Shown here one piece after another: positions 17,163 through 24,654 of a stretch of 64,000 bases of DNA. Below the pieces are notes generated by a model. It ran no database searches. It saw only the letters and a program-made list of their open reading frames with translations, and was not told the origin of the DNA. The number at the start of each line of letters is the position of its first letter. The stretch's first letter is position 1. Location: contig JAPWAE010000009.1 of assembly GCA_041432705.1 (NCBI GenBank), positions 42,830 to 106,829 on the forward strand, in the 5' to 3' direction. The position numbers were made by a program, and so were the translations under genes. The DNA comes from Pauljensenia sp018375675. GTDB lineage: Bacteria > Actinomycetota > Actinomycetes > Actinomycetales > Actinomycetaceae.

Positions 17163-17315
17163 ATGGGTCTGGAAGATCTGAAGAAGCAGGCTGAAGAGGG
17201 TCTCGAGAAGGCTAAGGAAACCTTCGGCGAGGAGAACGTCGAGAAGGCCGTCGATGCTGCCAAGGACAAGGCGACCGAGGTCGTCTCCGATCTGAAGGAC
17301 AAGTTCCAGAAGTGA
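17163..17315 (+). CDS. 50-residue amphipathic helical peptide
   Basis: 50 aa, with the ribosome-binding site CAAGGAGGA at ideal spacing and a strong terminator right after. It begins MGLEDLKKQAEEGLEKAKET and ends in a region containing AAKDKATEVVSDLKDKFQK. The N-terminus matches the 81-aa repeat peptide at 11119-11364 (MSLEDLAKKAEEGFEK), so they are paralogues of different repeat length. It also resembles small MT0933-type proteins annotated as antitoxins, but no toxin neighbour is present. Probably a free monocistronic unit, highly expressed judging from the signals. Confidence 0.8.
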   Translation: MGLEDLKKQAEEGLEKAKETFGEENVEKAVDAAKDKATEVVSDLKDKFQK

Positions 17316-17324
17316 TCTGACGGG

Positions 17325-17354
17325 AGGGCCGGGCCGATGTGGCCCGGCCCTTTC
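17325..17354 (+). terminator. Intrinsic terminator
   Basis: AGGGCCGGGCC (17325-17335), loop GATGT, GGCCCGGCCCT (17341-17351), then TTTC. Confidence 0.85.
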
Positions 17355-17548
17355 GCATCCCCACGCGGCACTGTGTCCCATCCCCCACCCCCACAAGACC
17401 CCAACGATTCCAACGTTTTTCCAGCCCACGCCTCGTTCCATTGTTTCGTGCATCGAAATGACGCCAGCGCATTTTTCGGCGCACCGATACTCTCGTCGAG
17501 TCAGACCCGCCCACAGGGGCGGGATTCCCCACGTCACCGGGAGGCCCC

Positions 17549-18412
17549 ATGCGCCGCTCTGTCCGTTCCCTCGCTGCCGTTGCCGCCGTCGCGGCCCTCG
17601 GCCTGGCCGCCTGCACGGGCGGCACGAGCTCCTCTTCTTCCGCCGACGCCGAGCAGACCTACGGCCCCGGCGCGCTGCCGACCGTGACGGAAGGCAAGCT
17701 CACCGTCGCCACCTCCGATCCCGCCTACTCGCCGTGGATCCTGGACAACGACCCGGCCTCGGGCGAAGGCTACGAGTCGGCCGTCATTTACGCCCTGGCC
17801 GAGGAACTCGGCTACACCGCCGACAACGTCCAGTGGGTGCGCGCTACCTTCGACTCGTCGATCACCCCCGGCGCCAAGGACTGGGACCTGAACATTCAGC
17901 AGTTCTCCATCACCGACGAGCGCAAGAACGCCGTCGACTTCACCTCCCCGTACTACACGACCACCTCGGCGATCATCGCCAAGGCTGGCACCCCGGCCGC
18001 CGACGCGAAGTCCATCGCTGACCTCAAGGACGTCCTGATCGGCGTCCAGGCCGGCACGACATCGCAGCAGTTCGCTTCCGATCACCTGGAGTCCGGCCTG
18101 AGCCAGAAGCTGCAGATGTTCAACTCCTCCGACGACACGGTCCTGGCCCTGCAGACGGGCCGCGTGGACGCGATCGTCGTCGACCTGCCGACCGCGTTCT
18201 ACATGGTCTCCGCGCAGATCGATGACGGCGTCATCATCGGCCAGTTCGACGACACGACGGGCGGCGAGGAGTACGGCATCGTCCTGCCCAAGGGCTCCAA
18301 GCTAACCCCCACGGTCTCCGCCGCGGTCGATCGCCTGGCCTCATCCGGCAAGCTCACCGAGCTGCAGGAAAAGTGGCTGAACGAGGCACAGAACGTGCCC
18401 ACCCTCAAGTGA
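17549..18412 (+). CDS. Polar amino-acid ABC transporter substrate-binding lipoprotein
   Basis: 287 aa. Signal peptide with lipobox LAAC|TGG at about residue 17-21, so the mature protein is membrane-tethered. SBP_bac_3 family: KLTVATSDPAYSPW, DNDPASGEGYESAVIYALAEELGY, the WDLNIQQFSITDERKNAVDFTSPYY block and the VGVQAGTTSQQ-type segment (here IGVQAGTTSQQF). These bind L-amino acids such as glutamine, glutamate, cystine or His. GGGAGG precedes the ATG. First gene of a three-gene importer operon. Confidence 0.9.
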   Translation: MRRSVRSLAAVAAVAALGLAACTGGTSSSSSADAEQTYGPGALPTVTEGKLTVATSDPAYSPWILDNDPASGEGYESAVIYALAEELGYTADNVQWVRATFDSSITPGAKDWDLNIQQFSITDERKNAVDFTSPYYTTTSAIIAKAGTPAADAKSIADLKDVLIGVQAGTTSQQFASDHLESGLSQKLQMFNSSDDTVLALQTGRVDAIVVDLPTAFYMVSAQIDDGVIIGQFDDTTGGEEYGIVLPKGSKLTPTVSAAVDRLASSGKLTELQEKWLNEAQNVPTLK

Positions 18413-18424
18413 GGCCCCACACTC

Positions 18425-19297
18425 ATGAGTGACTACTCGAGTAACGCGGCGGCCGCGCTCACCGTTTCGGCGGTGGAGCGTGGCCGTCGCGCTTATCGGC
18501 GCAAGCAGACGGTCCGGTCTATTCTCATCTCCCTGGCCTCCACGATCGTGGTCGCGGGAGTCCTCATCGCCGTGGTCGTCAACTCCGACGGGTGGGAGGC
18601 CACCCGCAACACCTTCTTCAACGGCAAATACTTCGTCGAGGCCTTCCCCCAGGTCCTGTCCGGCCTGTGGCTCAACATCCGGATCCTGCTGATCTCGGTG
18701 CTGGGCGTCGCCGTCTTTGCGACTCTGCTGGCGGCCGCGCGCACGCTGGCCGGTCCCGTGTTCTTCCCGATCCGCTTCCTGGCGGCCGCGTACACGGACA
18801 TTTTCCGAGGCGTCCCCTTCCTGGTCGTCCTCTACCTGATCGGCTTCGGCATCCCCGCCCTTAACCCGACGACGCGCATCCCAACCGCGTTCCTGGGCAC
18901 GGTCGCGCTGATCCTCACATACTCCTCGTACGTCGCCGAGGTGCTGCGCGCGGGTCTGGACTCCGTGCACCCCTCCCAGCGTTACGCGGCCCGCTCGCTG
19001 GGCCTGTCCCACGGGCAGACGCTGCGGATGATCATCGTGCCGCAGGCGATCCGCAAGGTCACGCCCGCCCTCATGAACGACTTCATTTCCATGCAGAAGG
19101 ACGTCGGCCTGATCTCGGTCCTGGGCGCGGTCGACGCGATCCGTTCGGCGCAGATGGTCCAGGCCAAGACCTACAACATGACGTCCTACGTCGTCGCCGG
19201 CCTGCTGTTCATCATCTTGTCGTTCCCCTTCATTCGCCTGTCGGACTGGTACACGGCCCGACTGCGTAAGCGCGAGCAGATGGGAGGCACCGTCTAA
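18425..19297 (+). CDS. Polar amino-acid ABC transporter permease (HisM/GlnP type)
   Basis: 290 aa. Cytoplasmic N-terminus, then about six TM helices. The EAA-type loop is AARSLGLSHGQTLRMIIVPQAIRKVTPAL, the FRGVPFLVVLYLIGFG segment is family-typical, and DFISMQKDVGLISVLGAVD follows. A single permease implies a homodimer. The stop TAA overlaps the start of the ATPase gene (TAATG), so the pair is translationally coupled. Confidence 0.9.
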   Translation: MSDYSSNAAAALTVSAVERGRRAYRRKQTVRSILISLASTIVVAGVLIAVVVNSDGWEATRNTFFNGKYFVEAFPQVLSGLWLNIRILLISVLGVAVFATLLAAARTLAGPVFFPIRFLAAAYTDIFRGVPFLVVLYLIGFGIPALNPTTRIPTAFLGTVALILTYSSYVAEVLRAGLDSVHPSQRYAARSLGLSHGQTLRMIIVPQAIRKVTPALMNDFISMQKDVGLISVLGAVDAIRSAQMVQAKTYNMTSYVVAGLLFIILSFPFIRLSDWYTARLRKREQMGGTV

Positions 19298-20076
19298 TGT
19301 CGGTCTCCATGAATTACGAGGCCTCCCCCACCTCGGACAACAACACCCCGGTCCTGCGCGCTGTCGGCGTCGTCAAGCGCTTCGGCGACAACGTCGTCCT
19401 GCGCGGCCTGGACCTGGACGTCGCAGCGCACGAGGTCGTGGTCCTCCTGGGCGCGTCGGGCTCGGGTAAGTCAACGCTGCTGCGCTGCGCAAACCTGCTG
19501 GAGCGGGTGGACGACGGCCAGATTTTCCTGGCCGGCGAGGACATCACGGACCCGCGCGCGAACGCGGATCAGATCCGCGCGCGCATCGGCGTCGTGTTCC
19601 AGCACTACAACCTGTTCCCACACATGTCGGTGCTGGACAACGTGACGCTCGCGGCCCGTAAGGTGCACGGCTGGGAGAAGGATCGCGCGCACGCGCGCGG
19701 CATGGAGCTGTTGGACCGCATCGGCTTGAAGGACAAGGCGAAGGAGTACCCGGATCGCCTGTCGGGTGGCCAGCAGCAGCGCGTCGCCATCGCACGCGCG
19801 CTCGCCACGAACCCGGAGCTACTCCTGCTGGACGAGATCACGGCGGCACTGGACCCGGTGCTCGTCGGCGAGGTCCTGGACCTCGTGCGCGAGATCAAGG
19901 AGCAGGGCTCGACCATCCTCATGGCGACGCACGAGATCAGCTTCGCCCGCCAGGCGGCCGACCGCGTCGTGTTCCTGCGAAACGGACAGATCGTCGAACA
20001 GGGCCCGCCCGAGCAAGTCATCGACAACCCGCGCGAGCAGGCCACCAGGGACTTCCTGGCGCGCATCTTGCACTGA
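19297..20076 (+). CDS. Polar amino-acid ABC transporter ATPase (GlnQ/HisP type)
   Basis: 259 aa. Walker A LLGASGSGKSTLLRC, Q-loop IGVVFQHYNLFPHMSVLDNV, signature LSGGQQQRVAIARALA, Walker B LLLLDEITAALDP, switch His in MATHEISFA. The QHYNLFPH and DEITAALDP motifs are the PAAT-family forms. Followed by a strong terminator ending the operon. Confidence 0.93.
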   Translation: MSVSMNYEASPTSDNNTPVLRAVGVVKRFGDNVVLRGLDLDVAAHEVVVLLGASGSGKSTLLRCANLLERVDDGQIFLAGEDITDPRANADQIRARIGVVFQHYNLFPHMSVLDNVTLAARKVHGWEKDRAHARGMELLDRIGLKDKAKEYPDRLSGGQQQRVAIARALATNPELLLLDEITAALDPVLVGEVLDLVREIKEQGSTILMATHEISFARQAADRVVFLRNGQIVEQGPPEQVIDNPREQATRDFLARILH

Positions 20077-20091
20077 GACGTGGAAAACCAG

Positions 20092-20128
20092 AAGGGGGGT
20101 GGCCAACGATGAGTTGGCCACCCCCCTT
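20092..20128 (+). terminator. Intrinsic terminator of the amino-acid ABC operon
   Basis: AAGGGGGGTGGCCAAC (20092-20107), loop GATGA, GTTGGCCACCCCCCTT (20113-20128), then TGTCGT. Confidence 0.88.
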
Positions 20129-20200
20129 GTCGTCGTTCTGCCGCTTTCCCTTGATGCCTGAGCCTCACTGTCGGGTGCTGTGGTGCCCGACGCTGGGGCA

Positions 20201-20282
20201 GTGTGGGGGTTTTGCAGCATTAGGGGCGCTGTTGCTGCGTGTCGCCGGCGTGTCGTAACTCTAATGCTGCCATTCCCCCCAC
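20201..20282. repeat. Intergenic hairpin module, family 5, copy 1
   Basis: Reverse-strand copy. Arms GCAGCATTAG and CTAATGCTGC are perfectly complementary, around a centre containing GCGACACGCCGGCGACACGC (reverse strand; here CGACACGCCGGCGACACGC). Flanked by GGGGGGAAT on one side and CAAAACCCCCACAC on the other. The same flanks and centre but a different arm pair occur at 43302-43380; a decayed copy is at 32981-33060. About 60 bp further, CGTCGGGCACCAC and CAGTGAGGCTC are also shared with the 43 kb copy. Confidence 0.8.
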
Positions 20283-20310
20283 CGGGGCAGCCTGACTGAG
20301 CGGTGTGGTG

Positions 20311-20381
20311 CCCAAAATGCAGACCACCTCGCCAAACAACGGCGAAAAAGGGCTACTGCGGGTGAGGTGGTCTGCGTTTTG
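20311..20381. repeat. Intergenic hairpin module, family 4, copy 1
   Basis: Arm CCAAAATGCAGACCACCTC (from 20312) and inverse arm GAGGTGGTCTGCGTTTTG enclose the A-rich core ACGGCGAAAAAGGGCT. A second copy with the same arms lies at 43200-43273. No coding potential. The rest of the 20129-20510 gap holds no gene that I can see. Confidence 0.8.
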
Positions 20382-20510
20382 TGCAATCCCAGGAGCGCGA
20401 ACTGCTCGCGTACACGTCGGCGAGCGCCCTAATTACCCATCCATTCCCGCAGGGATCCTTTCAGAGGAAAGAGCTAGCCCACTCGCACCGCAGATGCTAA
20501 GGTATCTATA

Positions 20511-20531
20511 CGTACGGATAATGTCCGTACG
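20511..20531 (+). promoter_or_regulatory. Palindromic operator of the toxin-antitoxin operon
   Basis: CGTACGGA-TAATG-TCCGTACG is a perfect 8-bp inverted repeat 19 nt before the antitoxin ATG. It overlaps the likely promoter (TATCTATACG just upstream). Size and place fit binding by the ribbon-helix-helix antitoxin for autorepression. Confidence 0.75.
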
Positions 20532-20549
20532 AGCGAAAGGGGAATTGAT

Positions 20550-20858
20550 ATGAGCATTGCAAAGACACAGCGTTTGGAACTACGCCTCACCGAGGAACAG
20601 AACACTCTCATTCGCAGCGCGGCTACATACACGTCTCGTAGCATCAGCGATTTCGTCCTCTCCGCAGCCACATTGGAGGCAGAGCGACGTCTCGCCGACC
20701 AGCGCTTCTTCATTCTGAACGAAGAGGAGCACGCCCGCTTCGAAGAAATCCTTGCGGCCTCGCCGACGGACGATCCCAAGCTGCGCAAACTCTTTGATCG
20801 CCCCTCGCCCTTCGGCACTCACATCGACCTGAACACACCGAGCGCCTCCAAAAACTGA
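20550..20858 (+). CDS. DUF1778 antitoxin (TacA/AtaR-like, ribbon-helix-helix)
   Basis: 102 aa. The N-terminal ribbon-helix-helix (RLELRLTEEQNTLIRSAATYTSRSISDFVLSAA) is typical of DUF1778 antitoxins. It is followed by a linker with RFFILNEEEHARFEEIL and a disordered C-terminus that in the family wraps the toxin. Ribosome-binding site GAAAGGGG. Its TGA overlaps the toxin ATG (TGATG). Autoregulation through the palindrome at 20511-20531 is expected. Confidence 0.9.
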   Translation: MSIAKTQRLELRLTEEQNTLIRSAATYTSRSISDFVLSAATLEAERRLADQRFFILNEEEHARFEEILAASPTDDPKLRKLFDRPSPFGTHIDLNTPSASKN

Positions 20859-21376
20859 TGTACGTATCAGTCCTGCAAGAGCCACGGCCTCTCGAGCGGA
20901 GGGACGACCGGTCGCGCTTCCAATCGGGCAACACTGAGATAGACGATTGGTTCCACCGATTTGCGTGGCAGAATCACCGAGCCGGAAACGCTCGCGTCTT
21001 CGTCACAACGCAGGAACCAGAGACACTTGGTTTCTACGCCCTATCGATGGGGGCAGTGCAGCGCAGCAAACTCCCAGATGCCCTCAAACCTGGCCAACGA
21101 CCGGAGCCATGCCCAGTTCTCCTCCTCGCGCGACTCGCCGTCGATCAGCGCGCGCAGGGACGAGGCATAGGCGCAGCTCTCCTCAAAGATGCACTCTTGC
21201 GAGCCTACAAGCTCAGCAATGAGGTGGGATTCGCTGCCCTCCTGGTCCACTGCGCCAACGACCACGCACGCGACTTCTACCTCAACCAGTGCTCGCAGTT
21301 TGTTCCCTGCCCGGGAGCGGAGAACCACCTGGTGTTGCCGCTACGCGCACTGCAGGAGTTTATCGATACTCTGTAG
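20858..21376 (+). CDS. GNAT-family acetyltransferase toxin (TacT/AtaT-like)
   Basis: 172 aa. GNAT fold: substrate region FQSGNTEIDDWFHRFAWQNHRAGNARVFV, the acetyl-CoA pyrophosphate loop LAVDQRAQGRGIGAALL, and a C-terminal strand with FYLNQCSQFVPCPG. Members acetylate the amino acid on charged tRNAs and stop translation. Length and overlap with a DUF1778 antitoxin fit a type II system. Terminator at 21411 ends the operon. Confidence 0.9.
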   Translation: MYVSVLQEPRPLERRDDRSRFQSGNTEIDDWFHRFAWQNHRAGNARVFVTTQEPETLGFYALSMGAVQRSKLPDALKPGQRPEPCPVLLLARLAVDQRAQGRGIGAALLKDALLRAYKLSNEVGFAALLVHCANDHARDFYLNQCSQFVPCPGAENHLVLPLRALQEFIDTL

Positions 21377-21410
21377 CATCCAGCACCGAACGGCCGCAAC
21401 ACAACGCACA

Positions 21411-21438
21411 GGGCCCAGGATCCGCAGATCCTGGGCCC
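21411..21438. terminator. Bidirectional intrinsic terminator
   Basis: GGGCCCAGGATC, loop CGCA, GATCCTGGGCCC between convergent genes. Confidence 0.82.
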
Positions 21439-21458
21439 GAAGCGTTGTCAGTATGGAA

Positions 21459-21860
21459 TCAGTTGGCGCCCTCGGTGATGGTCACCTTGAAGTCGGTGGT
21501 GATGCCGTCCGGATCGGTCAGGCTCACGGTCACCGGGTCGTCTTCCTCGCCCAGCGCACGCAGCGGGTGCAGGGTGACGACGTTCTTCTCGGACTTGCCG
21601 ACCTCGAGGGCCGTGGGGTCAGAGACCTCGATCTTCCACTTGGCGGCCTTGTCGGATTCGGCCAGCTTGATCTTCAGGTCGCGCTTCTCGGGGACCTTGA
21701 TGCCGCTGTCGTCGATCTGAGCGATGGGACGCTCGACCGTCTTGACGTCCTTCGGGGTCACGTAGGAGTGAGCGGAATCGGAATCGGTGGCACAGCCGGT
21801 CAGGGCGGTCACGCCCAGGCCGAGAGCCAGCACTGCAGTAAGGATGGAACGCTTGTTCAT
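21459..21860 (-). CDS. Small lipoprotein of unknown function
   Basis: 133 aa from the ATG at 21860 (MNKRSILTAVLALGLGVTAL then TGC: lipobox ALTGC). TAGTAT lies 7 nt before this ATG, so a leaderless transcript fits; an in-frame ATG at 21878 is an alternative. The mature part is a single all-beta domain of about 105 residues: KIKLAESDKAAKWKIEVSDP, then VTVSLTDPDGITTDFKVTIT. It looks like an Ig-like or proteinase-inhibitor-like beta fold. No family recognised. Confidence 0.75.
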   Translation of the reverse strand: MNKRSILTAVLALGLGVTALTGCATDSDSAHSYVTPKDVKTVERPIAQIDDSGIKVPEKRDLKIKLAESDKAAKWKIEVSDPTALEVGKSEKNVVTLHPLRALGEEDDPVTVSLTDPDGITTDFKVTITEGAN

Positions 21861-21937
21861 AACCACAATACTAAGCATCCATCCTCACAGATACGCATCA
21901 CAAGGCCCGTTTTGGAACGATGTCACAGCATCTTGCG

Positions 21938-22873
21938 TCACATGGACCAGACCAGCGCCCCCGATTCCACGTCCGCCCAGTAGGAGCTGGCAAACTCCGC
22001 CCACTGCTGCGGGAACTGCAGCTGCGGGCTGTGCGTTCCCCCTCGGATGATGCTCTCGCGGGCCCCCAGGTCTGCGGCCTCCTCGGCGTACCACGAGGGC
22101 GGCCAGATCTCATCCTGGTCCCCGTACAGCACGTGCACGGGCACGCCCGTGGCCGCAAGCGCCGGGGTATCGGGGCGCAGCTGGGAGAGGATGCGGGCGA
22201 TGCCCACCAGGTTTTCCGAGGCCGTATCGAGCGCGCGGATACGTTGAAATTCCGCCCATCCAACGCCGGGTTCATCGAAGTTCATGTCCGGGAAGTAGGT
22301 GCGCAGCACCTGCTGGCGCGCACCGGGACCCGTGGGCAGGGGGTCGAGGATGGGCAGGGTGTTCATCCAGTCGTAGACAGCCCGACCCGAGCAGAACAGG
22401 GTGACGGAGGCGAAGAGATCGGGGCGGGCGACGACGGCCGCACGCGCGACGATGCCGCCGAAAGAGTGGCCCACGAGGTGCACGCGACCCGTGGTCCCGG
22501 CCCAGGCCTCGGCGACGGCGATGAGGTCACCGACAAAGTCGCTCATCCCGTACGCGCCCAGGCCGGCGGGCGCGGCGGACCCACCCTGGCCTCGTTGCGA
22601 GTAGGCGAGGACGTCCCAGCCCGCCTCCCCGAGGAACGGCAGGACAGTCGAGTAGTCCTCCTTGGAACCCGTGTATCCGGGGACGAGGAGGGCGCGGTTC
22701 TGCCCCGCGCCACCCGGGGCCGACACCGCTGAGATCGCAGGCATGCCATCAACGAGGGCGGGGGCGCTCGGGCCGGTCAGCAGGCCGCTCAGCTCACCGG
22801 CGGGGGAGGGCACGGCGACGGGGGTGACGTTTGCTGCCAGCGCAAAAGGACCGAAAGGCTCTATCTGTTTCAC
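21938..22873 (-). CDS. Alpha/beta-hydrolase fold protein
   Basis: 311 aa from the GTG at 22873 (VKQIEPFGPFALA); the longer reading from a TTG at 22903 would run over the divergent gene. Nucleophile elbow GHSFGG, oxyanion region VPGYTGSKEDY, RGQGGS after strand 4, and late-strand DQDEIWPPSW plus GGTHSPQLQFPQQWAEF supplying Asp and His. The profile is that of small-molecule esterases, peroxidases or epoxide hydrolases. The substrate is not evident. Confidence 0.85.
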   Translation of the reverse strand: MKQIEPFGPFALAANVTPVAVPSPAGELSGLLTGPSAPALVDGMPAISAVSAPGGAGQNRALLVPGYTGSKEDYSTVLPFLGEAGWDVLAYSQRGQGGSAAPAGLGAYGMSDFVGDLIAVAEAWAGTTGRVHLVGHSFGGIVARAAVVARPDLFASVTLFCSGRAVYDWMNTLPILDPLPTGPGARQQVLRTYFPDMNFDEPGVGWAEFQRIRALDTASENLVGIARILSQLRPDTPALAATGVPVHVLYGDQDEIWPPSWYAEEAADLGARESIIRGGTHSPQLQFPQQWAEFASSYWADVESGALVWSM

Positions 22874-22880
22874 GCACCCA

Positions 22881-22890
22881 ATCGTAGAAT
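22881..22890. promoter_or_regulatory. Overlapping divergent -10 elements (two leaderless genes)
   Basis: Plus strand TAGAAT (22885-22890) is 6 nt from the ATG at 22897. Minus strand TACGAT (22886-22881) is 7 nt from the GTG at 22873. The two hexamers share two base pairs, so RNA polymerase cannot occupy both at once. Confidence 0.55.
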
Positions 22891-22896
22891 GAACGC

Positions 22897-23646
22897 ATGA
22901 CAAACGAGACGATTGCGAGCCAGCTCGCGCACCGCACGATCCGCGCCTACAAGGACCAGCCTCTCACCGACGCCGAGGTTGAGACCCTCATGGACGTGGC
23001 TCGCCACACCGCCACCTCGTCGTTCCTGCAGTCCTGCACGATCCTGCACATCACCGACCCGCAGGTGCGCGAGGCGATCGGCGCCGCCTCCGGCCAGCCC
23101 TACGTGGGCGGCACGAAGGGCGACCTGTTCATCTTCGTCGCCGACCTGTACCGCAACAGCCGCATCCGCGCCGAGCAGGGCGTCTCCTCGGAGGCGCTGG
23201 GGTCGATCAACCTGTTCCTCACGGCGCTGGAGGACGCGCTCCTGGCCGCGCAGAACGTGGTCGTCGCCGCCGAGTCAATGGGCCTGGGTACCGTCTACCT
23301 CGGCTCGATCCTCGCCGATCCGCGCCCCGTCGTGAAGGCGCTGGAGCTGCCGGAGCTAACCTTCCCGATCGTTGGCTTGCTCGTCGGCCACCCGGACCAG
23401 GATCCGGGCCAGAAGCCGCGCATGCCCCTGTCGGTCGTCACCGCGAAGAACACGTACCCGCGCGTGGAGTCCTACTCCGAGACACTCGCCGACTACGACC
23501 GCGAGGTCACCGAGTACTACGACCTGCGCTCGGGCTCGCGCCTCGAGTCCTTCTCGCACCTGGTCGCCACCAACATCGGCGTGGGCGGCGCGCACGTCTC
23601 CCCCATCATGGAGGTCCTCAACGAGCAGGGCCTGTGCCTGCGCTGA
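22897..23646 (+). CDS. NfsA-type nitroreductase / NAD(P)H-dependent flavin oxidoreductase
   Basis: 249 aa. Nitroreductase family: HRTIRAYKDQPLTDAEVETLMDVARHTATSS binds FMN phosphate. Further family segments are SQPYVG-like (ASGQPYVGG), AQNVVVAAESMGLGTVYLGSI, and PELTFPIVGLLVGHPDQDPGQKPRMPLSVV. The full length and C-terminal extension match the NfsA/FRP subgroup that reduces quinones, nitroaromatics or flavins as a dimer with FMN. Leaderless by the TAGAAT at 22885. Divergent from the hydrolase gene. Confidence 0.88.
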   Translation: MTNETIASQLAHRTIRAYKDQPLTDAEVETLMDVARHTATSSFLQSCTILHITDPQVREAIGAASGQPYVGGTKGDLFIFVADLYRNSRIRAEQGVSSEALGSINLFLTALEDALLAAQNVVVAAESMGLGTVYLGSILADPRPVVKALELPELTFPIVGLLVGHPDQDPGQKPRMPLSVVTAKNTYPRVESYSETLADYDREVTEYYDLRSGSRLESFSHLVATNIGVGGAHVSPIMEVLNEQGLCLR

Positions 23647-23752
23647 CTCTCCGTCATTGACGAGGCCGTGGCCTCCCCTCGTGGTCACTCGACCGCCCGG
23701 GGTGCCGCGGCCTCGTCTCATGACCGGCTGGCCTGGCGCTTACAATGAGCGC

Positions 23753-24406
23753 ATGGCTGAGCTTGGTTTTTCCACCTACGTGTTTATCGAGCGCATCGCC
23801 GCGAACGCGGCCGCGCTGCACCCCTTCCCGGAGCACAACGTTGCGCTCGTGCGGGACGCGCTCGCGGACGCCGGCTTCGACATCACGCTGCTCGGCCCGG
23901 ACGTGCCCGAGGTCGGCGAGGGCGTGTACTTCCAGCCCGAACCCTTCGGTGACGAGGTCATGGGGCTCCTCGCGGACGCCCTCACTCTGCGCGGTATCGG
24001 CGCCTACGCGTACGCGCTCGTGGATTCGTCGCTCGGAGGGGACCTGGCCGACATCGCCCTGTTCACCCGCGTGGGCGACGTGTTCCCCCGTCACGGCCGC
24101 CGCATCCTCATGACGCGCATGTACATTCATCGCACCCCCACGGGTGCGGGCAACAAGGCCGTGACCTGGGCGTTCGGCTCACCCGCCGACCTGGAGGAGG
24201 CGAACCGTCTGCTATCGGAGAAGTTCGACACCGAGCCGGTCACGGACCCGCGAGGCATGGCCGCCATCGAGATCCGTCACCCCGAGTTCGCCGCGGGCAC
24301 GGCCGAGCCGATGGTCCTCCTCGACGAGATCTTCCAGGTGCTGGGCGCCGCCGGCTTCGAGGGCATCACCATGTGCAACGACCCGGGCCAGCAGGCCCAG
24401 GGCTGA
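23753..24406 (+). CDS. Conserved-looking protein of unknown function
   Basis: 217 aa. TACAAT lies exactly 6 nt before the ATG, so the transcript is probably leaderless. Soluble; no signal or TM segment. Contents include FSTYVFIERIAANAAALHPF, GFDITLLGPDVPEVGEGVYF, two regularly spaced alpha/beta units and a C-terminal FEGITMCNDPGQQAQG. High-GC codon use like neighbours, so resident rather than newly acquired. I do not recognise the family. Confidence 0.75.
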   Translation: MAELGFSTYVFIERIAANAAALHPFPEHNVALVRDALADAGFDITLLGPDVPEVGEGVYFQPEPFGDEVMGLLADALTLRGIGAYAYALVDSSLGGDLADIALFTRVGDVFPRHGRRILMTRMYIHRTPTGAGNKAVTWAFGSPADLEEANRLLSEKFDTEPVTDPRGMAAIEIRHPEFAAGTAEPMVLLDEIFQVLGAAGFEGITMCNDPGQQAQG

Positions 24407-24432
24407 CAAGCGCAGCAGGGGCCGCATATAAT
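24403..24432 (+). promoter_or_regulatory. Promoter P1 of the abiF-associated RNA
   Basis: -35 CTGACA (24403-24408), 18-nt spacer, perfect -10 TATAAT (24427-24432). Among the best consensus promoters in the window. Start expected near 24440, just before the first hairpin. Confidence 0.8.
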
Positions 24433-24439
24433 GGAGTCA

Positions 24440-24503
24440 CCAGAACCGGCTCTTACCCCGCTGCGGGGATCCAGAGCCGGTCTTCTCTTTTGCAAAGGGC
24501 ATG
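24440..24503 (+). ncRNA. Structured RNA copy 1, upstream of the AbiF-like gene
   Basis: Stem ACCGGCTCT (24445-24453)/AGAGCCGGT (24473-24481), inner stem CCCCG/CGGGG with loop CTG, then a pyrimidine-rich run (CTTCTCTTTT) and GCAAAGGGCATGA. The stem, pyrimidine tract and GCAA(A)GGG tail recur 154 nt downstream in copy 2 with sequence changes. A structured RNA motif next to abiF genes is known from comparative RNA surveys ('abiF RNA'); assignment here is by position and form. Candidate antitoxin RNA. Confidence 0.7.
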
Positions 24504-24556
24504 AGCAGTGAGACCATATTCAACCCCGCTATGAGGCGCCTCACAACTATGCCAGA

Positions 24557-24586
24557 TTGGCATAAGGTACCAATAAACAGTACAAT
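24557..24586 (+). promoter_or_regulatory. Promoter P2 of the abiF-associated RNA / abiF gene
   Basis: -35 TTGGCA (24557-24562), 18-nt spacer, -10 TACAAT (24581-24586). Same 18-nt geometry as P1, showing that the promoter was duplicated together with the RNA. Confidence 0.75.
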
Positions 24587-24593
24587 ATTGTTA

Positions 24594-24652
24594 TCAACAC
24601 CGGTTCCGCCGCAAGGTCCAGGGCCGGTTTTCTTCTATGCAAGGGCGCATAA
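24594..24652 (+). ncRNA. Structured RNA copy 2, overlapping the AbiF start region
   Basis: Stem ACCGGTTC (24599-24606)/GGGCCGGT (24621-24628, two G-U pairs), then TTTTCTTCT and GCAAGGGCGCATA. It aligns with copy 1 through the stem, pyrimidine tract and tail. The tail runs to 3 nt before the AbiF ATG at 24655, so this copy is either the 5' leader of the mRNA or is processed from it. Confidence 0.68.
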
Positions 24653-24654
24653 CC

